Shown here: positions 21,036 to 31,568 of the stretch, piece by piece | How positions within the stretch are numbered: position 1 is the first letter of the stretch | How the letters are laid out: the number at the start of each line of letters is the position of its first letter | NCBI RefSeq assembly: GCF_900698995.1 | Contig: NZ_LR217735.1 | Span: 1 to 64,000 of the forward strand | Reading direction: 5' to 3' | DNA: 64,000 nt | Origin: Erwinia_E haradaeae_C | Lineage (GTDB): Bacteria > Pseudomonadota > Gammaproteobacteria > Enterobacterales > Enterobacteriaceae | Position numbers and translations under genes: made by a program | The notes under the pieces: model-generated | The model's database searches: none | What the model was told of the DNA's origin: nothing | The model's input: the letters and a program-made list of their open reading frames with translations, nothing else

Positions 21036-21713
21036 ATGGTGCATGATGAACTAAAAAAGACTGCTAGCTGGGCTGCGCTAAGATACGTTAGGTCAGGAAC
21101 TATTATTGGCGTAGGAACTGGCTCAACTACTGCACACTTTATTGATGCTTTAGCATCTATCAAAAATCAGATTGCTGGAACAGTATCTAGTTCAGAAACT
21201 TCAAGCGCTAAACTCAAAGCATACGGCATCCCTGTTTTTGATCTTAATGATGTTAGCCTGCTCCCTCTATATGTTGATGGTGCAGATGAAATTAACGATC
21301 AGTTACAAATGATTAAAGGAGGTGGAGCAGCATTAACACGAGAGAAAATTATTGCAGCTGTTGCAGACTGTTTTATTTGTGTCGTAGACTCTTCGAAAAA
21401 AGTAGAAATACTTGGTCATGCTCCTCTTCCAATAGAAGTAATCCCAATGGCGCGCTCTTATGTATCTCGTCAATTAATCAAACTTGGAGGATGCCCAAAG
21501 CACAGACAGAACGTCATAACTGATAATGGTAATATTATTCTTGATGTATATCATTTAAACATGAGAAATCCAGTTCAGCTAGAAAAAATTATTAATTCCT
21601 TAACAGGTGTGGTTACAGTCGGATTATTTGCTGAACGTGGAGCTGATATAGCCATTATCGGTACTACACGTGGAGCACAAATACTCCAAAAAAATTATTA
21701 TACAAAATGCTAA
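21036..21713 (+). CDS. rpiA: Ribose-5-phosphate isomerase A
   Basis: RpiA interconverts ribulose 5-phosphate and ribose 5-phosphate in the pentose phosphate pathway and so supplies PRPP for nucleotides. The 225-residue product matches E. coli RpiA (219) along its length. It has the phosphate loop GVGTGSTTAHF, the catalytic-region motifs YVDGADEIN and KGGGAALTREK, and the C-terminal VTVGLFAERGADIA. The chosen ATG gives MVHDELKKTASWAAL, matching MTQDELKKAVGWAAL. The ribosome-binding site is weak. It stands alone on this strand. Confidence 0.97.
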   Translation: MVHDELKKTASWAALRYVRSGTIIGVGTGSTTAHFIDALASIKNQIAGTVSSSETSSAKLKAYGIPVFDLNDVSLLPLYVDGADEINDQLQMIKGGGAALTREKIIAAVADCFICVVDSSKKVEILGHAPLPIEVIPMARSYVSRQLIKLGGCPKHRQNVITDNGNIILDVYHLNMRNPVQLEKIINSLTGVVTVGLFAERGADIAIIGTTRGAQILQKNYYTKC

Positions 21714-21950
21714 AAACTGATATATTTATAAAATAGGATAAAAACACAATTCTGCTATTTTAGATACAACCTTTTAAATATCTATAGTTGAATGCAAATA
21801 TATATTGAATAATATTACTTCTTATCATTAATTACTATTTCAGGCGTTCTATATTTTTATAATAATACAGTATTAAAATAATGCATAATTTTCAGTATCA
21901 GTATAAAGTTATAAAATAAATTTATAAACCAACTATTTTAAAAACCAACG

Positions 21951-22826
21951 ATGAATAATCCTTATTTAGTTTTTCCTAATATCGATCCGGTTATTATTTC
22001 ACTTGGACCAGTGTCATTTCACTGGTATGGACTTATATATTTAATAAGTTTTATATTGATTCGCTGGGTAGCAGTTAAAAGAGCTAGTCAGTGCAAAAAT
22101 TTTTTATTTAAAGAAAATGTGAACGATCTACTATCCGTTGGCTTTTTTGGGGTATTTATTGGAGGTCGCTTAGGGTATATGCTATTCTATAATTTTCCTG
22201 TTTTACTAAGTGATCCTTTATCTATTTTTAAAATATGGAATGGCGGGATGTCGTTTCATGGAGGTTTAATAGGGGTTATTATAGGAATGTGGGTATTTTC
22301 TCATCGAATACAGCGTCATTTTTTTCAAATATCTGATTTTATAGCCCCTCTTATTCCAATTGGTCTAGGTGCAGGACGGATCGGGAATTATATTAATGGT
22401 GAGCTATGGGGAAGAGTTAACACTCATTTGCCATGGGCCACATTATTTCCTGGATCCTACAGTGAAGATATTAAAATGGCGGCTATTCATCCAGAATGGC
22501 AACAACTACTTCTAAATTATGGAGTGTTACCACGTCATCCTTCTCAGTTATACGAAGCTATCTTAGAAGGTCTTATTTTATTTATCATTCTGAATTTATT
22601 TATTTTAATTCAAAATCGCCCTCTTGGCGCTATGTCTGGATTATTTTTAGTTAGTTATAGCATCTTTAGAATTACTGTAGAGCTATTTCGACAACCTGAT
22701 CCACAGATTGGTTTATTTTATGGTATTAGTATGGGGCAAATCCTATCTATCCCAATGATAATTTCAGGGGTCCTAATTATCATCTGGGCTTATTACAACC
22801 ATAATTTAAATATAAATAACCACTAA
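21951..22826 (+). CDS. lgt: Phosphatidylglycerol-prolipoprotein diacylglyceryl transferase
   Basis: Lgt is the inner-membrane enzyme that attaches diacylglycerol to the lipobox cysteine of prolipoproteins, the first step of lipoprotein maturation. The 291-residue product has the E. coli length, several hydrophobic membrane segments, and the conserved motifs HWYGLIYL, MSFHGGLIG, the Lgt signature GRIGNYINGELWGR around residues 141-154, and RHPSQLYE. No clear ribosome-binding site precedes the ATG. In E. coli thyA follows at once; here the next gene is polA after about 1 kb, and no thyA is seen. Confidence 0.97.
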   Translation: MNNPYLVFPNIDPVIISLGPVSFHWYGLIYLISFILIRWVAVKRASQCKNFLFKENVNDLLSVGFFGVFIGGRLGYMLFYNFPVLLSDPLSIFKIWNGGMSFHGGLIGVIIGMWVFSHRIQRHFFQISDFIAPLIPIGLGAGRIGNYINGELWGRVNTHLPWATLFPGSYSEDIKMAAIHPEWQQLLLNYGVLPRHPSQLYEAILEGLILFIILNLFILIQNRPLGAMSGLFLVSYSIFRITVELFRQPDPQIGLFYGISMGQILSIPMIISGVLIIIWAYYNHNLNINNH

Positions 22827-23834
22827 TAAATAAAATAATCACTGATTATCTACCAGATTAATATTTTTTATATAATATATAATATGGTAAAATTAAATAT
22901 ACGTACGCCTACTGTTATTATTTAAAATTATAAGAAATATAGAAAATTTTTAGCATATGATTAATATTTATTTCTATATCTAATTTTTGTAGTTTACATA
23001 ATTCTTGAAGCTTATAATAGCATAACTCTTGTTTTAATTACTTACCTACCTGTCTATCTAAAACAATTCTAGTATTTTAAACACATTCTTGCTCAAAATT
23101 TTCATATCATACAAAGCTTTTACTTAAAATATTAATTATTTCTCACTATAATAATACTTATATCTTATGCAAACAATTTGTATATAAAACGCAATTTCTT
23201 TAATATAAAATTAAATAATCTTTAATTTTATATAAAACAAAAAATATATTTTATATCTTAATTTTTAAAAGCATACTATTAATATACATATGAGTTAATT
23301 AATACACTCAAAGCTGTTACATATATGACCTGTTCTTTGACAAATTATGAGTTTTATCATAAACTTATTTGATAAAAATAACTCTTTTATTCTCAAATAA
23401 GTTCAATACTATTATGCTTTTAGCATAAAATATTATAAAATATAACATTGAAGTTATATACATATTTTTATGCCTTCTATAAAAAAATATAAAAAATTAT
23501 ACACAATTTATTTCATGTTAAACATAACTATAAAACTATAGAATATAGTATTTCAATATTATGCTATAATTTTATTAATTATAAATAATGCATTTATTTT
23601 TCAGAAAATGTCTAACAATTAATTCTTTTAGAAAAAAAATATATCACATCACATCAAAAAATTCAGTATATACTAATCTCACTGGAAATAATCGATAAAT
23701 CTTACCGATACTCAGTAAATAAAAAATTCATTATCAATGATAAGACACCAATAATACTTTACAACTAATTTTCATTGCTTGGTGTAGTATGATCCATATC
23801 CAATTAAACGCTCTAAATAGCGTGAGCACTACTT
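22827..23834. other. gene-free spacer between lgt and polA
   Basis: About 1 kb, extremely AT-rich. thyA would be expected after lgt in enterobacteria, but no trace of it can be read. A few small hairpins occur (for example TTATGCT/AGCATAA at 23412-23428) with no T tract. Confidence 0.5.
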
Positions 23835-26627
23835 ATGGCTAATCTTTTAGACAATTCTCTCATTCTAGTTGACGCTTTTTCATATTTGTATCGTGCGTAT
23901 TATGCTTGTCCTCGTTTAAGTACATCATCTGGTTTTCCAACCGGTGCTATCTACGGTATGTTAAACATGCTCCGTGCGCTAATATTTAAATATCAACCTA
24001 CTCATATTGCTATTGTATTTGATGTAAAGGGAAAGACATTTCGCGATGATATCTTTACAAAATATAAAAGTCATCGTCCATTAATGCCGGATGACCTATG
24101 CATTCAGTTGAAACCTTTAAAAAAAATTATTAAAGCTATGGGTTTACCAATATTAGCTATTTCTGGTGTTGAGGCAGATGACGTAATAGGTACTCTAGCA
24201 TTAGAAGCAGAAAAATCAGGTCACACCGTATTAATTAGCACAAGTGATAAAGATATGGCCCAGTTAGTAACACATAAAATTCATTTAATTAATACAATGA
24301 ATCATACCGTATTTGGACCAGAAGAGATAATAAAAAAATATGGTGTCCCACCTATTTTAATAATTGACCTATTTGCCTTAATGGGTGATGCATCTGACAA
24401 TATTCCAGGAGTGCCGGGAATTGGCTGCAAGACTGCTATAGCGTTACTACAAAAATTCAACGGTATTAAAGCTATTTATGAAAATTTAGAGATAATATCA
24501 TCTCTTACTATTTATAATTCCAAAAATATAATAAAAAAATTAAAAAAATATAAAGCTGAGGCTTTTCTTTCTTATCAATTAGCTACAATTAAAACTGATG
24601 TGACACTTAATATTACTAGTAATCACTTAATTCTAAAAGATCCAAATATAGATGTTCTTCGATCATTATTTAAAAATTTTGAATTAAATAAATGGGCAGC
24701 TTATTTAGATGATAAAAAATTATGGCGTTCACATAAAAGAGTGAACTCAAAACAATCAAAAGAGATTATCTTAAAGAATCCTATAATAAAATCAGAGATA
24801 TACAATCCAGAAGTTTTAAATACCTATTTTACCATTCTAGACCAAATAACTTTGTCTCTCTGGTTAAATAAATTAAGACACAGTAAATGTTTCTCATTAA
24901 ATTTAGAGACCAGTTCAGTAGATGCTCTAACAACGAGTATTATTGGATTCTCTTTTTCCATGACACCAGGTGAAGCAGCCTATTTGCCAATATTACATGA
25001 TTATCCAAATGCTCCTACTCAATTAGCCTACCAGGATGTCCTCTTGGCCCTAAAACCACTTTTAGAAAATACAAAAATTGCAAAAATTGGAAAAAATCTC
25101 AAATTTGATCGAGGCGTTTTACAAAGACACAATATTGAATTAAAAGGCATGTGCTTTGATACAAAACTGGAATCTTATGCATTAAATAGTATAAACAATG
25201 GGCATGATATATATACATTAGCACAAAGATGGTTAGGTTATGATTTAACATTACTTGCTGAAATTACTAAAGAAGGTAAAAATCAACTAACCTTTAGTAA
25301 GTTATCTCTTGCAACGGCAACTCATTACGCAGCTAGCCTTGCAGATATTACATTACAGTTACATTACAAAATGTGGAAAGAGCTAGAAAAAGAACAAGGC
25401 CCTAAGCGTATATTTGAACAAATTGAGATGCCACTGATTCCTGTACTATCGCGTATAGAACAACACGGAGTTTTAATTAACCAACATTTATTATCTAAGT
25501 GCTCTCAAGAAATTGGTGATCGTCTCATTAAACTAGAATTAAAAGCACACAAGCTAGCAGGAGAATCATTTAATCTAGCCTCACCAAAACAATTAAAAAA
25601 TATCTTATTTTATAAAAATGGTTTCAAATCACTTAAAAAAACAGCTAATGGTAATTTATCTACAAGTGAAGAGGTGCTTTCTAAGCTAGCAATAGAGCAT
25701 CCACTACCAAAGGTAATCTTAGAATATCGTAGTTTATCTAAAATTAAATCAGCTTACACAGATAAATTGCCACTTATGATTCACCCAGAGACTCGGCGAG
25801 TGCATACATCTTATCACCAAGCAGTGACAGTAACCGGACGTCTCTCTTCTAGTAATCCAAACCTACAAAGTATTCCAGCTCGAAGCAGTGAGGGACGTCG
25901 TATTAGGCAAGCATTTACAGCCGCTCAAGGCAAATGTCTTATAGCTGCAGATTATTCACAAATTGAATTACGCATTATGGCGCATTTTTCACAAGATATA
26001 GGACTACTATCAGCATTTTCTAAAGAACAAGATATTCATTGCGCTACAGCCTCAGAAGTATTCGGAATTGCTTTTTCAAAAGTTAGCAAAGAACAAAGAC
26101 AGCGCGCTAAAACAATTAATTTTGGTTTAATATACGGCATGAGTCCTTTTGGTTTGGCACGTCAACTACATATTAGTGTCAAAGAAGCTAAAATATATGT
26201 AGATTGTTATTTCGATCGATATCCTGGGGTTTTTCAATACATGAAAAACACCCGTCAACAAGCTTTAGAAAATGGTTATGTTTCTACACTATATGGTCGT
26301 CGCTTGTATTTACCAAATATTCAAGATAAAAACATTATGCGTCGAAAAGCTGCAGAACGCGCAGCTATTAATGCGCCAATGCAAGGAACAGCAGCTGATA
26401 TAATTAAACGAACTATGATTAATATTGATAAATGGCTCTTGCAACAAAAACATCCAGCATTTAAAATGATTATGCAGGTACATGACGAATTAGTTTTCGA
26501 AGCACAAATAGATACTGTAAAAGAAGCATCTATAAAGATTTGCTCCATAATGGAAAATAGTGAAAATCTTGATGTACCGCTACGTGTAGATATTGGAGTG
26601 GGTAAAAACTGGGACCAAGCTCATTAG
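23835..26627 (+). CDS. polA: DNA polymerase I, with degraded 3'-5' exonuclease site
   Basis: Pol I removes RNA primers and fills gaps in replication and repair. The 930-residue protein aligns throughout with E. coli Pol I (928). The 5'-nuclease domain keeps its acidic residues (Asp13, Asp63, Asp115, Asp116, Asp138, Asp140, Asp185, Asp188). The polymerase domain keeps DYSQIELR (Asp706), Lys759 in RAKTINFGLIYG, and VHDELVFE. The middle 3'-5' exonuclease domain is degraded: the DxE motif is NLETS (Asn356 where E. coli has Asp355; Glu358 kept), and the last acidic position reads YAASLAD, with Leu502 replacing Asp501; Asp425 is kept. Losing two of four metal ligands should abolish proofreading (inference). 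The ribosome-binding site is weak. Confidence 0.97.
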   Translation: MANLLDNSLILVDAFSYLYRAYYACPRLSTSSGFPTGAIYGMLNMLRALIFKYQPTHIAIVFDVKGKTFRDDIFTKYKSHRPLMPDDLCIQLKPLKKIIKAMGLPILAISGVEADDVIGTLALEAEKSGHTVLISTSDKDMAQLVTHKIHLINTMNHTVFGPEEIIKKYGVPPILIIDLFALMGDASDNIPGVPGIGCKTAIALLQKFNGIKAIYENLEIISSLTIYNSKNIIKKLKKYKAEAFLSYQLATIKTDVTLNITSNHLILKDPNIDVLRSLFKNFELNKWAAYLDDKKLWRSHKRVNSKQSKEIILKNPIIKSEIYNPEVLNTYFTILDQITLSLWLNKLRHSKCFSLNLETSSVDALTTSIIGFSFSMTPGEAAYLPILHDYPNAPTQLAYQDVLLALKPLLENTKIAKIGKNLKFDRGVLQRHNIELKGMCFDTKLESYALNSINNGHDIYTLAQRWLGYDLTLLAEITKEGKNQLTFSKLSLATATHYAASLADITLQLHYKMWKELEKEQGPKRIFEQIEMPLIPVLSRIEQHGVLINQHLLSKCSQEIGDRLIKLELKAHKLAGESFNLASPKQLKNILFYKNGFKSLKKTANGNLSTSEEVLSKLAIEHPLPKVILEYRSLSKIKSAYTDKLPLMIHPETRRVHTSYHQAVTVTGRLSSSNPNLQSIPARSSEGRRIRQAFTAAQGKCLIAADYSQIELRIMAHFSQDIGLLSAFSKEQDIHCATASEVFGIAFSKVSKEQRQRAKTINFGLIYGMSPFGLARQLHISVKEAKIYVDCYFDRYPGVFQYMKNTRQQALENGYVSTLYGRRLYLPNIQDKNIMRRKAAERAAINAPMQGTAADIIKRTMINIDKWLLQQKHPAFKMIMQVHDELVFEAQIDTVKEASIKICSIMENSENLDVPLRVDIGVGKNWDQAH

Positions 26628-26922
26628 ATTTTATTATCAGTAAAACTCCAAAACAATACAATTAACTTAAAATTTAACATAGATCTTTATCTATATCCTG
26701 ACCGTAATATTTTAATAAATACATCATTAAAATATCTTTTTTTAAATTTAAATTACAATATATACTTAATAAAATAAAAAAAATAATTAAATGTCAGTGC
26801 TCTATAAAAACATATGTAGCAAATAAAAACGAACAGATATTACTGCAATAAAAATAAAATTATGCTAGTTTTATATTAGGTTAAAAATCTATTACATGTC
26901 TAGAATGAGGAAAAAAGCTGTT

Positions 26923-27960
26923 ATGAATAAAGATCCTCTTAACTATAAAGATTCAGGGGTAGACATCCATAAAAGTAATATTTTTGTAAAACAACTTAAA
27001 AAAATTGCAAAAAAAACATCTCGTCCAGAAGTAATAGAAGGACCAGGTGGTTTTGCAGCTTTATGTGCTATACCACAAAAGTATCGCGAACCAATCTTAG
27101 TATCCAGTACAGATGGAGTGGGTACTAAAATGAAATTAGCAATGAAATTTAAATTCTATGAAACAATTGGTATTGATGTAGTTGCTATGTGTGTAAATGA
27201 TATAATCGTATCAGGTGCTGAGCCACTCTTTTTCTTAGATTACTATGCAACTAGTCATGTTAAAATTAAAACCATTTCTTCTATTATCGATGGTATTACT
27301 AAAGGGTGCTTAAAATCAGGTTGCTCTCTAATTGGTGGTGAAACAGCTGAAATGCCAGGAATATATAACGATGAAGATTATGATATAGCAGGTTTTTGTG
27401 TTGGAATAGTAGAAAAAGAAAAAATTATTAATGGAAAAAAAATAACGGATGGTGATGTATTAATCGCACTTAGCTCCAGTGGCCCACATGCAAATGGATA
27501 TTCTCTTATTCATAAAATTATCAATGATAATAATATTGATATACAAAAAACCTACATAAAAGAAAAACCTATAATAGATGACCTATTGAGACCAACTCGA
27601 ATTTATGTAAAAAATATCCTAACCTTGATTGAAGAAATAGAAGTAAGTGCTATTGTGCATCTTACTGGAGGTGGATTTTGGGATAATATTCCCAGAGTCC
27701 TGCCAAATCATACTCAAGCGATTTTAAATGAATCTACCTGGAAATGGCCAGAAATATTTAAGTGGATTCAACAATCTGGAAATATTAGTCGTTTTGATAT
27801 GTATCATACTTTCAACTGTGGTGTGGGTATGATAATTGCATTACATCCATCATTAGCAGATAAGGCGTTACAAAAAATAACTGATTGTGGTGAAATAGCT
27901 TGGAAAATCGGAGTTATAAAAGCCTCATCCTCCAATACTCGTGTAGTAATTAACCCATGA
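26923..27960 (+). CDS. purM: Phosphoribosylformylglycinamidine cyclo-ligase (AIR synthetase)
   Basis: PurM closes the imidazole ring, converting FGAM and ATP to AIR, the step after PurL. From the ATG at 26923 the protein is 345 residues, the E. coli length. Motifs include the nucleotide-binding region VSSTDGVGTKMKLA, FLDYYAT, SLIGGETAEMPG and HLTGGGFWDNIPR. An in-frame ATG at 26896 would add nine residues; AGGA lies before 26923 at a somewhat long spacing, so the shorter form is preferred with modest certainty. The stop codon overlaps the purN start (ATGA), so the pair is translationally coupled as in enterobacteria. Confidence 0.97.
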   Translation: MNKDPLNYKDSGVDIHKSNIFVKQLKKIAKKTSRPEVIEGPGGFAALCAIPQKYREPILVSSTDGVGTKMKLAMKFKFYETIGIDVVAMCVNDIIVSGAEPLFFLDYYATSHVKIKTISSIIDGITKGCLKSGCSLIGGETAEMPGIYNDEDYDIAGFCVGIVEKEKIINGKKITDGDVLIALSSSGPHANGYSLIHKIINDNNIDIQKTYIKEKPIIDDLLRPTRIYVKNILTLIEEIEVSAIVHLTGGGFWDNIPRVLPNHTQAILNESTWKWPEIFKWIQQSGNISRFDMYHTFNCGVGMIIALHPSLADKALQKITDCGEIAWKIGVIKASSSNTRVVINP

Positions 27961-28607
27961 AACAAATAGTCATACTAGTATCTGGATATGGTACTAACTT
28001 ACAAGCTATATTAAATGCTCATCTTACTACAGAGATCTCTAGCAAGATAGCAGCTGTTATTAGTAACAATTCTAATGCTTTTGCTATAAAGCGGGCAGAA
28101 CTCGCTCACGTTGCTACTCATATAATAGAAGAAGAACGATACAAAAAATCAGAATTATTTAATAAAATATTAATCAAAACAGTGAAAATTTATAATCCAG
28201 ATTTAATAGTATTAGCTGGTTATATGCGCATATTAAACATAGAGTTTGTTACATGCTATACTGGGAAAATACTTAATATTCATCCTTCCTTACTGCCAAA
28301 ATATCCAGGTCTTAAGACACATCAGCGCGCAATAGAAAATGGCGAAAAACAACACGGAACCTCTATACATTTTGTTACTGAACAAATAGACAATGGACCG
28401 ATTATTTTACAAGTAACAGTCCCAATATTTTACAATGACACTGAACATACCCTAAAAATGCGAGTAAAATATCAAGAAAATATCATCTACCCGCGTGTTA
28501 TCAAATGGTTTATTGATGGTCGTCTAGAAATGCATGAAAATTCAGCTTGGTTAGATGGGAGAAGATTGCCTCATGCAGGTTATAAAAATCCAATTAATAA
28601 AAAATGA
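27957..28607 (+). CDS. purN: Phosphoribosylglycinamide formyltransferase 1 (GAR transformylase)
   Basis: PurN uses 10-formyltetrahydrofolate to formylate GAR, step three of purine synthesis. The 216-residue product carries the phosphate loop GYGTNLQ (residues 10-16) and the three catalytic residues in their conserved settings: Asn107 and His109 in NIHPSLLPKYPG, and Asp145 in EQIDNGP. The C-terminal segment ENSAWLDGRRLP matches E. coli. Its ATG lies inside the purM stop and no separate ribosome-binding site is seen, consistent with reinitiation. It is the last gene before the gene-free region that contains the putative origin. Confidence 0.97.
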   Translation: MKQIVILVSGYGTNLQAILNAHLTTEISSKIAAVISNNSNAFAIKRAELAHVATHIIEEERYKKSELFNKILIKTVKIYNPDLIVLAGYMRILNIEFVTCYTGKILNIHPSLLPKYPGLKTHQRAIENGEKQHGTSIHFVTEQIDNGPIILQVTVPIFYNDTEHTLKMRVKYQENIIYPRVIKWFIDGRLEMHENSAWLDGRRLPHAGYKNPINKK

Positions 28608-29925
28608 AACACCATAAAAATTAAAAAATTATAAAATCAAAATTACAGCTATATTTTATTTAATTAACATAAAAACATCATATATATTATATATATACTA
28701 GATTTTTTTTATTAATTACATATTAAAAATAAATTTTATAATATTATGCATATTCATCTATTCGGCATAGTATCAACGACCTTCAGATTTTTTAAAAACT
28801 ACATAATATCATTTAATATAACAAATTATTTAGAAAATTTTTTCCTAAAAAATAAAACATTTACAACTATTATTTACAAAACAATATATACAAATATCAG
28901 TTTTTAAAATGCTCATATATTAATTAATTAAATAAAAACTGTTCTTTTCTGTACCCCTTATATTTGACAAAAAATATAAAAAATATAGATTTTCTACCTA
29001 AATTAAAAAAATTTTATATTAAAATTATTTATTAAATTTTTTATTTATTATAAATAACACAGTATAAAATAAAAGATTCACTGTTACCCATCATCATCTC
29101 TAAAAATAAATAAAATATTTTAAGTAAGAAAGATTGATTAATAACACATAATTTATTATACTTACTTGTTAAATAGTACTTATAAATACATTATAAAATT
29201 TTTTAAAAATATTGACAATATACTGATAGTATTATATAAAATGATTGTTAAATTATCTATTTTGTTAAATCATCGATATGACTCTTAACTAAAGAAATCT
29301 TCTATTAATTTACCTAAACACATAATCTAAATAGATTAATTAAATCTAATAATAAAACTCTTTTACTAACATAGATAATATAAACATACCTATAAATTAA
29401 AACCATCAAATATCAAACGCTATTTTGCAAGCTGCAAGTGTATTATCATAAATCTATAATAGTATTTATTGTTATAATATATACTATAAATTATTATATT
29501 TAATATATAAAATATTTATCAAAAACATTTTAATTTTTCAATACATGTTATAAATAAAAACATCTAAAGTCTACTAATAAATAAAAAAATCATTTCATTT
29601 TATGATTAAAAATCATTTTATTATATAGATTTTTAGTAATTAATGATAAACATCACATGCATAATAATCAAAATTAAATATTCTACACAAAATCCTATCT
29701 AAAATAGTACTTTTTATATTTAAACTTATAATATACTATACACTGATTATATATATACCTCTGATAAAAATGATTATAAATCAGCATATATATATAAAAA
29801 TATAACCTAAAATAAATAAAATATGCTTCTCATAGTATATATTCATACTATTATTCATACTATATATATATTTATATAAACAAATTATATATAAAAAATA
29901 TACAAAATACTACATTTTAATTTCT

Positions 29926-29987
29926 ATTTATTCTTCTTAAAAGCAATATAAAATTTATATTTTATATTGCTTTTAAGAAGAATAAAT
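29926..29987. repeat. 62-bp perfect inverted repeat (28-29 bp arms) at the composition switch
   Basis: The left arm 29926-29953 is the exact reverse complement of the right arm 29960-29987. One further pair (29954 with 29959) leaves a 4-base loop. The outer part of each arm contains TTCTTCTTAAAAGC or its complement. It is surrounded by non-coding DNA and not next to any gene end (nearest are purN 1.3 kb left and sppA 1.6 kb right), so it is unlikely to be a simple terminator. It could extrude as a cruciform or bind a dimeric protein (inference). Confidence 0.95.
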
Positions 29988-30974
29988 GCTAAAATATACC
30001 TAGCTTGTCTAGGACAATAAGATATAAATATTAAAAATTAATTAACTTTTATTAGTATCTACACTAAAGTAAGTTGTGTAATTTTTATATTGATTATTTA
30101 TATGTTAAAGTATATGTGTACGTTTATAAGATTTTACGGGTTATTATGTTTCCTATCATTTTTTATGATGTCCGTTATTTAAATTTTTTTTTTTTAGGTT
30201 AATTATTATTGTTAGTTTTGTTTTGTCTTTTAAAATATTTATTTTATTTCTTTCCTAGTTTTTCTAAGAAGTATATTTATTTAAGATTTTAATTAATTTT
30301 TTTGTTTGGATATTTATGGTTAAGATTTTATATTATATAGAATATAAAATCTTATTCGCAGATTGTATTTATTTTGTTTCTATATGGTTTGTAACGTATA
30401 ACATAAAAGAGTTTATTTTATTATATGTTATATATATTAAATATTAAAGGTAAAGATAACTTTATTTTTTTTTTTACTTAAAGATTTTTAAAAATTTTGT
30501 TGTATAATTATTTATAATGAATATATGTATTTAATGTGTAGTTTAGTGTTATAGGAGGTGTTTACGTTATTTATTTAAAATAGGATTTTTTTTTATTTTT
30601 TATTTAGACTAATTGATGATTTATTTATATAAAATATATTTAAATCTAGCATAAATTCTAAATTTATTAGAAATTGTGAGTTTATTATATAGAAAATAGA
30701 AAATATTATATAAAATTTTAAATTTTTTGATGTTTAGTAATTTTTTTTTTATTTATTATTTATCTGTTATTTGATGATTTATGTACAACAATTTGATTGT
30801 AGATAGGTAATCATGGATTGTTAGAGATAATATTTGATTAACTTAAATTAAATTTTAATTTTTATAGTTTATAAATATTTTTATTATCAAAATATTTTAG
30901 TTATGGGTTTTCAGATTGAGCATAAATTTTATATAATCTAATGCGAGATATATATTAATGATGTATAATTTAAT

Positions 30975-31030
30975 GTAATTTAATGGTATATATAAAATTA
31001 AAGTAATTTAATGGTATATATAAAATTAAA
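30975..31030. repeat. 28-bp perfect tandem duplication
   Basis: Copy 1 is 30975-31002 and copy 2 is 31003-31030, identical and directly adjacent; each begins GTAATTTAATGG. A partial related stretch precedes them. They lie about 1 kb to the right of the palindrome in the gene-free region. Confidence 0.9.
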
Positions 31031-31568
31031 TATTCATTTTTACTAGATTAAATTATAAAAAATTATAAATAAGTATTAAGTTATATTAGCACTTAGATTA
31101 GTTTTTAGTTTACATTGATCAAATTGTTTTTCTGATCTTATTTATTTGGATTACAGAACTTTTGGGTGTTAATTAAGGATTGATTATAGAATTTTTTATA
31201 TCTAATATAATAAGAATCTTGTATCTGTATAAATTATTTCAGATTTAAATAAATTTTTATAGCAGATTTGTAGATTATTATTTTATTTTTAGTTTAATTT
31301 TTTATTAAGATATTTTTAGTTTTTTTATCTTATTTATTTTTATTTCCGATAAGTTTTAGTTTTTAAAAATTTATTATGGTTAGATATTCAGTAGTAATAT
31401 AGTACTTATTTTATTTTAAAGTTTTTGTCTAAAGTGCTATATAAGATATGTATTATTTATGACAAGTTAGATAAGATTATTTTTTATAATATACTATTAA
31501 TTTGAGATACTGGATTTTATTTATTTTAGAACTCGGATTGTAGATATTATATTATTTATGGAGAATCT

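Larger units (their letters stand above)
28608..31568. other. 2.96 kb gene-free region with strand-composition switch; putative replication origin
   Basis: No gene can be read. The + strand changes from A/C-rich to T/G-rich close to 30000. By hand count, 29281-29340 has C10/G2 and A27/T21, whereas 30541-30600 has C1/G11 and A14/T34. The same bias continues in spacers on either side across the window. Leading strands are usually G/T-rich, so both forks would leave from about 30 kb. The switch coincides with the 62-bp inverted repeat at 29926-29987. A run of 12 T at 30184-30195 and a 28-bp tandem duplication at 30975-31030 lie nearby. No DnaA-box cluster is seen. Calling it an origin is inference. 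Confidence 0.55.

Noticed and set aside
29926..29987. Reading the palindrome as a Rho-independent terminator of purN
   Set aside because: It lies 1.3 kb past the purN stop, is AT-rich and has no T tract directly after the stem.
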